Positions 24,974-32,929 of a stretch of DNA of 64,000 nt are shown one piece after another. The position numbers and the translations under genes are program-made. The DNA is from Rhizobiales bacterium UBA3584 (GTDB taxonomy: Bacteria > Pseudomonadota > Alphaproteobacteria > Rhizobiales > Devosiaceae): positions 62,001 through 126,000 of the forward strand of contig DFMV01000047.1 of NCBI GenBank assembly GCA_002375765.1, written 5' to 3'. The first letter of the stretch is position 1. Each line of letters starts with the position of its first letter. The notes beneath the pieces are model-generated. The model had not been told where the DNA came from. It worked only from the letters and a program-made list of their open reading frames with translations, and searched no databases.

Positions 24974-27900
24974 GCTCTGCAACTGCAGTGAACCTGGCGG
25001 CAGCACCGTAACCGACGAATCGGGGTTATCCGCTGCACCGGGCTCCGGCTGTAATGGGGTAACGCTGGGCTCGGAAAGCTGTTCTTCGAGTTCCTGCAGT
25101 TGGCGCTGCTGCTCCTCGATCTGCAGGCGGTCTGCCTCTTCCTGTTGCTGCTGCAACAACAATTCGGTCTGCCGCCGCGCTTCCTCCTCCATCAGCCGTG
25201 CCTGTTCCTCGGCCGCCGCACGCTGGCGCGCTTCCTGCTCGGCCCGCAGCGCCTCAAGTTCATCGAGTTCGATTTCATAGGCCCGCATCTGGATCGCATC
25301 GACCATCGGCCCAAGATCAAGGCTCCGCTCGGGCGCAAACAGCGTCCCGTCAATTCCGATCCCGATCCGTCCCGTCGTTTCGGTAATCAGCCCGTTTCCG
25401 GCCAGTGCCTGTGTCAGTGCCAGCGTCCAGTCCGCTTCGAGCGCGGCAGTTTCCACATCGAGACTGCCCCCACCGACCAGCCGCGCGCCGCCGCCATCCA
25501 TGGCGATGTTGGCGATCCGCGCCACCCCGCCGATCAGCCGCACCAGTCCGCCCGCATCCTGGCTCTCGAACGGGCCCGATTGCAGCGCCGTCGCAACGAG
25601 AATTTCCAGCGCCTCTGGCTCGATTTCTATCAGATTGTCCACGTTGGCCGCGGCCTGAAATGCCTGGGGCGACAGTCCTTCAATCCGTAAATCCTCGACC
25701 GAAAAACTGCCCTCCCCGTTCAGCGATCCGGCAAAGGCACGATAGCTGTCGCCGCTGCCCTGAAACTGCATTCCCAGGGTCAGCGTCCCACCCAGGACAT
25801 CCGCCGGCATATCGGGCAGCGCTGCATCGATGGCGACGCCGTTGAGCGTGAGACGCCCGCTCAGACTCTTGTCGGCCAGGGCCGAGGCGCAACACGCCGT
25901 TGCATCGAGTTGGATGGTGCCGCCGCCGAATTCGCCAAACAGGCCACGCAGCCCCACATCCTCCTCGCCCCACGCGTAGTCGAACGCCAGTGCTTCGATC
26001 AGCCGCTCATCGCCCGCCATCAGCGCCGGCGCGGTTATCGCAACCCGCCCCCGCGTCGTCCGCTGGCTCGCCCCCAGATCGACCGGTCCGTCCGGCCACA
26101 CGCCAGGCGTGAATTCGAGCACACCGGCAGGGCCGGCCAGCATGGCCGCCACCGTCTCGACATCGAGCCCGTCGAACTCGAGCGATCCGGTCACCAGCGC
26201 CGTTTCCCGCTGCGCCGCATAAGACAACGTACCGCTGATCGCCCGCTCGCCGGCAAAGGCCGAAATTTCGGACAGCGTTACGCTCTCACTGCCCACAAAT
26301 CCGATTTGTGCCTGCCCCTCCAGCCCCGGAAACCAGGTGCCTTGGGCGCCGGCAAGTTCGGCCAGGGCAACTCCGTCGGCAAACAGGAACGAAGTCTGCC
26401 CCTCACCCCGGATCGAACCAGGGTCGGAAAGCACCAGCATTCCGGAAAAATCGATCCGCTCTCCGCCGCCCTCCAGCGAGAACTCGGCATCCATATTGCC
26501 GGTCGGATTGCCCTCCAGCCGCGCACTGGCAATCGCGCCATCGTCACCGGCGATCAGCGGCGCCATCCCCAACTGGTCGAGCAACGCGCTGCCGCTCTCG
26601 GCCGCTGCCTCAAGCGCCACTACTAGATTTTCACGCCCCAGCCCGGTTATGCCTCCCGTCATCTCCAGCTGGCCGGAAACCTCGCTCGCCGCCGCCCTTC
26701 CATCGAGCGTCAGCGTCTGCACCCCGTCGCGTCCGGGCGGATCGAGAACCACCGACAGTTGCGCGGGAAGGCTGCCAAGCAGGCCCTCGCGCAACGGGTT
26801 GTCTTCTCCGGCCAAAAGCCCAATTGCCGGAGCATTCGATGCCACGGTCAGACTGCCCTCGCCGGCAACCACCGGCGCGGCCAGCGTTCCCGATAGCCGC
26901 CCGGCACCCTCAAATCCGACTCCACCATAGTCTCCCACTGCGATGCTTTCGATCTCCAGCCCTTCCCCGTTCCATGCCGAGCGCAGCGAAAGATCCTCGA
27001 GCACCAGCCCCTCGACCCGCGCCGCCTCCACATCGAGATCGAGGCGCCCCTGCGGAAAACTCAACCCGAACGTTCCCGCCGGATCGATTGGCGGCAACAG
27101 CGCCAGGAGCGCCGCGCTCTGGCCGCCATCGAGCTCTGAAAGCCCGGCCGTGACCTCCAGTGATGGCGCATCCCCGAACCGCATCGAGCCAGAAACCGTG
27201 TGCACTGTATCGTCGAGCACCAGTAACCCATCGACAAGGCGCAGCCGGTCATTGACCAGTTGCAGCTGCCCGTTGAGCGAACCGCCCATTCCAAACAGCG
27301 GATTGCCCTCCCCCGCCCGCTTCCAGAGCAGCGAGAGCGCGTCGAGCCGCGGCGAGGACATGGCCAGCGTGCCATCGAAGGCCGGCCATCCGGCCGCCCG
27401 GCCCAACTGTCCGGTCAGTTTCAGCGTCGTGTCCCCCGATAACCGCCCCGAAAATTCCTCAACGGACCAGATGTCGCCGTCGCTTGTCGCATCCAGCCGA
27501 ACGTCGCGCACGGCAACGCCGCGTACCGACAGTTCGTTGATCGACATGGCGATCCGCCCCGGCAAGGGCGGGGTCAAGGGCTCGGGCATCCCGCGCAACA
27601 GGCGCACGATTTCAAACGGTTGAGCACTCTCCTCGGTCACCGCCCGCGGCTGCAGCGTCACTACCCCGCCCGAGACCATGGCATCAAACGCCGGTTCGGC
27701 TCCAAGGCTCAGTGACGCCTCCCCCGTCAGCCGTGTCGCCGTCTGGTTCTCATCGGGAAGCAGGACAAACTCGGAAAGAATTATCTCCTCACTGTTGGCA
27801 ATCAGCGGGCTTTGCAGCAGCATCCCGCCGATCACCGCCTCGCCATCATCGGGCGGCGGCGCCTGCCTGTAGGTCAGCGTTCCATCAAGGCTCGGTGCCC

Positions 27901-28585
27901 CCCCGGTGTCCAACAAGCCCTCGGCAGCAACCGAGAACGCCCCGCTGGCCGGGCGCACAAAGGCGCTGACCTGCATCTGCCCGGCCGCATTCATCGCCGA
28001 CGTCGAAACCCGCACCCCATAGGCCGTGCCCCCGTGCACCGTCTGCCCCTCGATGGCGAACGGTCCCCGAACGCCAGCCAGCGTCATGTCTCCATCAAAC
28101 CCATCGGCCTGCCAGCTCTCCCCGCTGCGCAGATCGGTCAGCCGCACCACGCCATCGGTCAGCCGCGCATTGGCGATAGACACATTGGTGACCGTCGCCG
28201 ATTGCGCCAGCGTGATCGGCGTCTGCAATTGCCCGTTTTCATCAATGACCAGATTGAGTTCCGGCCCGGTCAGCCGCAACTGGGTGACGGTAAACCGATC
28301 ACGCAGGAAATCCATGAGTGACAGATCGGCCTCTATCTGCCGAGCCGATCCCACCGGCGCCTCTGCCGGCCCCAGCCGCGCGTTCTCGAAATGCAGGCGC
28401 GGCTGGGGCAGCAGGGTAAAATCCATATCGCCAGCAATCTCGACCTCAACGCCCAGCGCTTCGGCCGCCATCTGCTCCATGCGCGGCTTATAGGCGTTCC
28501 AGTCGATGAACCAGGGAACGACGAAGGCGCCCCCCAGCAAAAGGATCGCGATCAGTCCGATGGCGATGTAGATGCGATTGGCCAA
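24962..28585 (-). CDS. Large AsmA family envelope protein
   Basis: AsmA-like proteins are anchored in the inner membrane and bridge toward the outer membrane, where larger relatives (TamB, YhdP) move phospholipids. This 1207-residue protein has an N-terminal anchor (residues 4-25), an AsmA domain (FVVPWFIDWNAYKPRMEQ and the following beta-rich region) and many repeated beta-strand segments through to the AsmA C-terminal domain near residues 960-1100. The last 100 residues contain a Glu/Gln/Arg-rich coiled coil (about 25076-25275), unusual for the family. The exact role is not known. Confidence 0.88.
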   Translation of the reverse strand: MANRIYIAIGLIAILLLGGAFVVPWFIDWNAYKPRMEQMAAEALGVEVEIAGDMDFTLLPQPRLHFENARLGPAEAPVGSARQIEADLSLMDFLRDRFTVTQLRLTGPELNLVIDENGQLQTPITLAQSATVTNVSIANARLTDGVVRLTDLRSGESWQADGFDGDMTLAGVRGPFAIEGQTVHGGTAYGVRVSTSAMNAAGQMQVSAFVRPASGAFSVAAEGLLDTGGAPSLDGTLTYRQAPPPDDGEAVIGGMLLQSPLIANSEEIILSEFVLLPDENQTATRLTGEASLSLGAEPAFDAMVSGGVVTLQPRAVTEESAQPFEIVRLLRGMPEPLTPPLPGRIAMSINELSVRGVAVRDVRLDATSDGDIWSVEEFSGRLSGDTTLKLTGQLGRAAGWPAFDGTLAMSSPRLDALSLLWKRAGEGNPLFGMGGSLNGQLQLVNDRLRLVDGLLVLDDTVHTVSGSMRFGDAPSLEVTAGLSELDGGQSAALLALLPPIDPAGTFGLSFPQGRLDLDVEAARVEGLVLEDLSLRSAWNGEGLEIESIAVGDYGGVGFEGAGRLSGTLAAPVVAGEGSLTVASNAPAIGLLAGEDNPLREGLLGSLPAQLSVVLDPPGRDGVQTLTLDGRAAASEVSGQLEMTGGITGLGRENLVVALEAAAESGSALLDQLGMAPLIAGDDGAIASARLEGNPTGNMDAEFSLEGGGERIDFSGMLVLSDPGSIRGEGQTSFLFADGVALAELAGAQGTWFPGLEGQAQIGFVGSESVTLSEISAFAGERAISGTLSYAAQRETALVTGSLEFDGLDVETVAAMLAGPAGVLEFTPGVWPDGPVDLGASQRTTRGRVAITAPALMAGDERLIEALAFDYAWGEEDVGLRGLFGEFGGGTIQLDATACCASALADKSLSGRLTLNGVAIDAALPDMPADVLGGTLTLGMQFQGSGDSYRAFAGSLNGEGSFSVEDLRIEGLSPQAFQAAANVDNLIEIEPEALEILVATALQSGPFESQDAGGLVRLIGGVARIANIAMDGGGARLVGGGSLDVETAALEADWTLALTQALAGNGLITETTGRIGIGIDGTLFAPERSLDLGPMVDAIQMRAYEIELDELEALRAEQEARQRAAAEEQARLMEEEARRQTELLLQQQQEEADRLQIEEQQRQLQELEEQLSEPSVTPLQPEPGAADNPDSSVTVLPPGSLQLQSLSP

Positions 28586-28899
28586 GCCGTTGGCGTCCTT
28601 TACAAAGTCGAGGGCACATTAGAGTGAGGGTTGCGAAGGGAAAAGTCTCCAACTTTTCCGGTTCGATCTCACGCCAATACAAGGGCCTAAGGTCCAATTC
28701 CGATTCAACAAAGCGCAATTGGACATTAGGCATATCGCCCCGCCCCGTCACCCGGCTTATCCCGCCTGAGTTCAAGATTTCACAACCTGTATGCGGCAAG
28801 TTGCCTTGCAGATGCAAACGCAGCACCCTAGAGCCTATCAGCAGCGCGGATTTGATCCTGGAGCAATCGGGTTCGCGCGGCGCCAAAGCAGGAAAAATC
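28586..28899. other. Divergent intergenic region, AsmA / ClC
   Basis: This 314-base region lies between outward-facing genes. A plus-strand open frame from 28624 runs into the ClC gene, but its first 92 codons do not resemble ClC proteins. The only clear structure is the inverted repeat GTCCAATT (28693-28700) / AATTGGAC (28718-28725) with a 17-base gap, a possible operator. Confidence 0.5.
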
Positions 28900-30543
28900 A
28901 TGGCAACGCCGGTCAAAACGGCCAAGCAGATCTATTTCGTCACCCAGCGCTGGGTCCGCCCGCATCTTGCGAGCTTTCACGCCCTGCAACAGCCGCGCTT
29001 GTGGCTTCTCGCCATTCTGCTCGGCCTGATCGGTGGAGCGCTGGGCATCGCTTTTCGCCTCGCCATCGGCTTTGTCCAATGGATCTGGCTGGGCACCACC
29101 AGCGAACAGGTCCTCACAACGCTTTCCGCGCTCCCTTGGTGGTGGCCGATGATCGGGCCCCTTGCCGGCGGCATCGTCGTCGGCATCATCCTTTATTTCT
29201 GGCGCCCGCTTGGCCGCGCCGGCGGCGTCGCCGATGTCATAGAGGCCCGCGTGCGCGAATCGTCGACCCTCACCTTCCGTGGGGCGACGGTCGCCACGCT
29301 GGTTACCGCCATTACGCTCGGTTCGGGCGGCAGCGGCGGCCGCGAAGGCCCCATCGTCTATTACGCCGCCGCCGCGTCAAAACTCGGCTTCCGCATCTTC
29401 CGCCTGCCCGCCGCGGCGCGCCGTATCGCGCTCGCCTGTGGCGTGGCCGCTGCCATTTCCTCTTCGTTCAACGCCCCCATTGCCGGCGTGTTGTTCGCCC
29501 ACGAAGTCATTCTGGGCCACTTTGCCATGAGCGCCTTCGTGCCCTTGGTCATCGCCTCGGTGGTCGCCGCCATCATCTCCCGGCTCTGGTTCGGCGAAGC
29601 CCCCGCCTTCGTCATCGATCCAGACGCCATCTCCATTTCGTCCTATCTCGAGATCCCCGCCTTTGCCCTATTGGGCCTGGTCTGCGCCGCAGTCGCCATT
29701 CTGTTCCAGACAGCGCTGATCGGAGGCGATTGGCTTTCCAAACGCAGCGGCATCCCGGTCTGGGTCCGTCCGGCCATTGGCGGGCTGTTGGTGGGATTGA
29801 TCGCGCTCGCCTTCCCCCATGTGCTCGGCGTCGGCTATGAAGCCACCGATATGGCGCTGGCGGGCTCGCTCGATCTCTGGCTCATGCTCGCCCTGATCGT
29901 TGCCAAGACCGTCGCCACCACGATAACGCTCTCCTCGCGCGCCGGCGGCGGCGTCTTTTCGCCCTGCCTCTATCTCGGTGCCATGACCGGCGGCGCCTTC
30001 GGCATCATCGCCACATCGGTCTTCCCCGATGTCGCCTCCTCGGTCGGGCTATACGCCCTGATCGGCATGGGCGCCGTCGCCGCAGCCGTGCTCGGCGCGC
30101 CGATCTCCACTGCCGTCATGATTTTCGAATTGACCGGCGGCTTTGCCTTTTCCATCGCCCTGCTGCTCGCCGTCGGTATTGCCACGGGCCTGTGCCAGGC
30201 CGTCATGGGCCGCTCCTATTTCCACTGGCAGCTCTATACCCGCGGCATCATGCTCGAAGAAGGTCCGCACAAACATGCCGCCCAGTTCATCCGCGTCCGC
30301 GATTTTCTTCGGCCGCTTCCCGAAGGCGAAGACACAAATTTCGACATCGCCTCGGGCGCCCCCTGGCTGCGCCCCTCCGAAACCCTCGAATCCGCACTCA
30401 AGGCCTTCGACGCCAGCGAGGTCTCCCGCCTGCCGGTCATCGAATCCAAAACCAACGCCATCATCGGCCACGCCCACCACGTCGACGCCCTGGCAAGCTT
30501 CAACAAGGCCCTGGTCGCCCATTCGCGCGAAGAACACAGTTAA
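28900..30543 (+). CDS. ClC family chloride channel/transporter with C-terminal CBS region
   Basis: This is a 547-residue membrane protein. The ClC selectivity motifs are visible: GSGGSGGREGPIV with the gating glutamate in GREGP, FNAPIAGVLFAHEVI, and GGGVFSPCLYLGAM. The proton glutamate region reads AHEV rather than the IEEM of CLC-ec1, so the second glutamate is absent, which may point to channel-like behaviour. After about ten helices, residues 450-540 form a cytoplasmic part ending in a CBS motif (VSRLPVIESKTNAIIGHAHH; core RLPVIES). ATG 28900 has AGGA 6 bases upstream. Confidence 0.9.
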   Translation: MATPVKTAKQIYFVTQRWVRPHLASFHALQQPRLWLLAILLGLIGGALGIAFRLAIGFVQWIWLGTTSEQVLTTLSALPWWWPMIGPLAGGIVVGIILYFWRPLGRAGGVADVIEARVRESSTLTFRGATVATLVTAITLGSGGSGGREGPIVYYAAAASKLGFRIFRLPAAARRIALACGVAAAISSSFNAPIAGVLFAHEVILGHFAMSAFVPLVIASVVAAIISRLWFGEAPAFVIDPDAISISSYLEIPAFALLGLVCAAVAILFQTALIGGDWLSKRSGIPVWVRPAIGGLLVGLIALAFPHVLGVGYEATDMALAGSLDLWLMLALIVAKTVATTITLSSRAGGGVFSPCLYLGAMTGGAFGIIATSVFPDVASSVGLYALIGMGAVAAAVLGAPISTAVMIFELTGGFAFSIALLLAVGIATGLCQAVMGRSYFHWQLYTRGIMLEEGPHKHAAQFIRVRDFLRPLPEGEDTNFDIASGAPWLRPSETLESALKAFDASEVSRLPVIESKTNAIIGHAHHVDALASFNKALVAHSREEHS

Positions 30544-30720
30544 ACGGATCGCTCCGATTTGTATCTGCCGTTGAGGAAAGCTGACGTCTGGATTGTCCTT
30601 CATCCGTGGCCTGAATGCTGACGAAACCGCCATTTGGTGCTATCCTTGGGCGCACCATTTTGGTCGTGACTTTCACGCAGCCGGTGCACCACAGAACTTC
30701 GATATGTGGGAGGACCTCGG

Positions 30721-31503
30721 ATGGACTTCGTCACGTCCGAAGACGGAACCCCGATTGCATTTGAGCGCAGCGGCAGCGGTCCGTCCTTGGTCTTGGTTCA
30801 TGGCTCTACGGCAGATCACACGCGTTGGGCTGGCGTTCTGTCCGATCTCGAGAGCCAGTTCACCGTCCTTGCGATGGATCGCAGGGGTCGCGGGAAAAGC
30901 GGCGACGCCTCTGACTACGCCCTGGAGCGGGAATACGAGGATGTCGCGGCAGTCATCCGGGCCGCAGGGCGCGATGTAAGCGTCATTGGCCATTCATTCG
31001 GAGCGCTGTGCGCGATGGAGGCCGCGCTTCGCGTGGACAATCTCAAACGGCTCGTCCTTTACGAGCCTGCGTTTCCCGTCGGCGGAAATCCGCTCTATTC
31101 GCCCGAGATCCCCGACCGCCTGAAGGCGATTTTGGACAGCGGGGATCGCGATGCGATGCTGGTGGCCTTTTTCAGGGACGTGGTCGGCGCACCGGATGCA
31201 CAGATCGAGGCGCTTCGCGCAGACCCCTCCTGGGCTGGCCGCATCGCGGCTGCGCATACCGCGCTGCGTGAACTGGCGGACGGGGATTACCTGTTTGAGC
31301 CCGAACGATTTCATAATCTGGCGGTGCCGACTTTGCTGCTGGTGGGGGAAAACAGCCCCAAAGAACTCACAGCGCCTGCCCAGGCACTTAACGATGCGCT
31401 TCCAGACAGTCAGATTGTCACACTGGAGGGCCAGGGACACGTCGCAATGACGACAGCACCAAGACTGTTTTTAGATGCAATACTGAGATTTCTGGCATCC
31501 TGA
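30721..31503 (+). CDS. Alpha/beta hydrolase
   Basis: This 260-residue alpha/beta-hydrolase fold enzyme has the oxyanion motif LVLVHGSTADH, the nucleophile elbow GHSFGAL with the catalytic Ser, an Asp in LLVGENSPKEL or nearby, and the catalytic His in GQGHVAMTTA. It resembles the MhpC/EphA-like esterase group, but the substrate is unknown. ATG 30721 is preferred over the in-frame start five codons earlier because GGGAGG lies about 7 bases upstream. It is transcribed alone. Confidence 0.87.
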   Translation: MDFVTSEDGTPIAFERSGSGPSLVLVHGSTADHTRWAGVLSDLESQFTVLAMDRRGRGKSGDASDYALEREYEDVAAVIRAAGRDVSVIGHSFGALCAMEAALRVDNLKRLVLYEPAFPVGGNPLYSPEIPDRLKAILDSGDRDAMLVAFFRDVVGAPDAQIEALRADPSWAGRIAAAHTALRELADGDYLFEPERFHNLAVPTLLLVGENSPKELTAPAQALNDALPDSQIVTLEGQGHVAMTTAPRLFLDAILRFLAS

Positions 31504-31567
31504 ACCGACCGGGCAGAACAGGCAGCCCGCCGGTCATCGAATCAAACCGACTAAATGGCCGCAAGAG

Positions 31568-32032
31568 TTAGGATTTGTGCATCAGAACGGCCAGCAAACC
31601 AGCCAGTTGATCGGCCTGGGCATCGTCCAGCTTGTTGCCCAAATGGCGCTGAATGGCCGCTGCATACACGTTCCACATGCGCGCCTGCATAGCTCGGCCA
31701 GCCTCGGTTATGATAACCCATCGGCCCCGTCCATCTTCGGAAAACACCTCGCGCCGAACCAGCCCCGCCTTCTCCATCCGGTCGAGAAGCCGAGACAGAT
31801 TGTGCTGTGCCAAGAGGGTCCGCCGCTCGATTTCATAAGGCCGTAATCTGCCGTCCTCGGCCCGCCCTACCTCCAGCAGTACATCGTACCAGCCGAGCGG
31901 CGGCAGGTCGGCCATCTTCAAATCCTGCTCGATCGCCGCAAGGACAATTTGCTGCGTGCGCATCAGGCGCACCCACGCCTTGACAACAGAGGGCGAAGGA
32001 TGCGGCAGCTTTGTATCAGGGCGATCGGACAT
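31568..32032 (-). CDS. MarR family transcriptional regulator
   Basis: This 154-residue protein has the MarR winged helix: LPPLGWYDVLLEVG, then LRPYEIERRTLLAQHNLSRLLDRMEKAGLV as recognition region (core NLSRLLDRMEKAGLV) and the wing EDGRGRWVIITEAG. It is divergent from a glutathione S-transferase gene, and the 118-base gap holds a long palindrome (32068-32099). It probably represses both genes and responds to an electrophile or phenolic compound, by analogy with similar pairs. Confidence 0.92.
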   Translation of the reverse strand: MSDRPDTKLPHPSPSVVKAWVRLMRTQQIVLAAIEQDLKMADLPPLGWYDVLLEVGRAEDGRLRPYEIERRTLLAQHNLSRLLDRMEKAGLVRREVFSEDGRGRWVIITEAGRAMQARMWNVYAAAIQRHLGNKLDDAQADQLAGLLAVLMHKS

Positions 32033-32067
32033 AAATGCAGTTACATCTATATTGACGAGCAACGCAA

Positions 32068-32099
32068 GCTCATATAGATGCAACTGCATGTATATGAGC
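32068..32099. promoter_or_regulatory. Palindromic operator between MarR and GST genes
   Basis: GCTCATATA (32068-32076) and TATATGAGC (32091-32099) are perfect inverted repeats, with a nested ATGCA/TGCAT pair inside. The 32-base palindrome is broken by only one mismatched pair plus the central bases. It lies 36 bases before the MarR start and 52 before the GST start. Binding by this MarR is inferred from position. Confidence 0.75.
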
Positions 32100-32150
32100 T
32101 CGACGAAGGCCACTTCCGGCCTCGGCTTAATTCAAACAGGAGATTTCACC

Positions 32151-32834
32151 ATGTCCAACGCCCATCTGACTCTCGTCAGCCACCACCTGTGCCCTTACGT
32201 TCAGCGTGCCGCTATCGTGCTTGCCGAAAAGGGCGTGCCGTTCGAGCGCCGCTATGTCGATCTGTCGGCAAAGCCAGACTGGTTTTCCGCCATTTCTCCG
32301 CTGGGCAAGGTGCCTCTGCTGATCATCAAACAGGAGGATGGCACCCAGGCAGTGGTGTTTGAGAGTGCCGCGATCTGCGAATATCTTGAAGAAACCCAAC
32401 CCGGCACGCCACTCCATCCCACCGATCCGCTGGCAAGGGCCCGACACCGCGGCTGGATGGAGTTTGGTTCCTCCATCCTTTCGGACCTGTGGGGCTTTGA
32501 AACCGCCAGGGATTCGAACACCTTTGCGGACAAGCACAAGGCGTTGCTCGCCAAGTTCAGCCGCGTCGAGGCAGAGTTGGGTGATGGACCGTTTTTCTCC
32601 GGCGAGGCGTTCAGCATGATCGATGCGGTTTTCGCGCCGATCTTCCGCTATTTCGACGTGTTCGACACCTTGACGTCGACCAGCCTGTTCGACCCGCTGC
32701 CGCGTGTGGCCAGATGGCGAGGCGAACTCGCCGCGCGCGAAAGCGTAAGCGCAGCCGTCACCTCAGACTATGCCGACCGGCTCATGGGGTTTCTTAGAAA
32801 TCATGACGCATGGCTCTTAAGGCAAGCGGCCTGA
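32151..32834 (+). CDS. Glutathione S-transferase family protein
   Basis: This 227-residue protein has an N-terminal thioredoxin-like domain with the active-site region HHLCPYVQRAAIVLAEKG, where Cys-Pro-Tyr resembles omega/lambda-class GSTs using cysteine. The glutathione-binding parts are GKVPLLI and VFESAAICEYLEE. The C-terminal helical domain follows from residue 90. Cysteine-type GSTs reduce glutathionylated or oxidised substrates rather than conjugating. ATG 32151 has AGGAG 9 bases upstream. It is controlled from the divergent MarR operator region. Confidence 0.92.
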   Translation: MSNAHLTLVSHHLCPYVQRAAIVLAEKGVPFERRYVDLSAKPDWFSAISPLGKVPLLIIKQEDGTQAVVFESAAICEYLEETQPGTPLHPTDPLARARHRGWMEFGSSILSDLWGFETARDSNTFADKHKALLAKFSRVEAELGDGPFFSGEAFSMIDAVFAPIFRYFDVFDTLTSTSLFDPLPRVARWRGELAARESVSAAVTSDYADRLMGFLRNHDAWLLRQAA

Positions 32835-32870
32835 CGGACCGGAAACAGCCCATTTTCAGCTGCGCATCCA

Positions 32871-32903
32871 TAAAAAAGAGGCCGGACCCAAAGGTCCGGC
32901 CCC
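32871..32903 (-). terminator. Terminator of the phytase/esterase-like gene
   Basis: GGCCGGACC (32880-32888) and GGTCCGGCC (32893-32901) form a perfect 9-pair stem with loop CAAA. On the minus strand it is followed by TCTTTTTTA. It ends the gene at 32930-35113. Confidence 0.85.
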
Positions 32904-32929
32904 TCCAGCATCTTGTCTGGTTCGCAGGC

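Noticed and set aside
28624-28899. 92-codon extension of the ClC gene
   Set aside because: No similarity to ClC N termini, and a good ribosome-binding site precedes ATG 28900.
30544-30720. Short possible frame between the ClC and hydrolase genes
   Set aside because: An overlapping frame at 30593-30979 lies out of frame with the hydrolase and has no recognisable sequence or ribosome-binding site.
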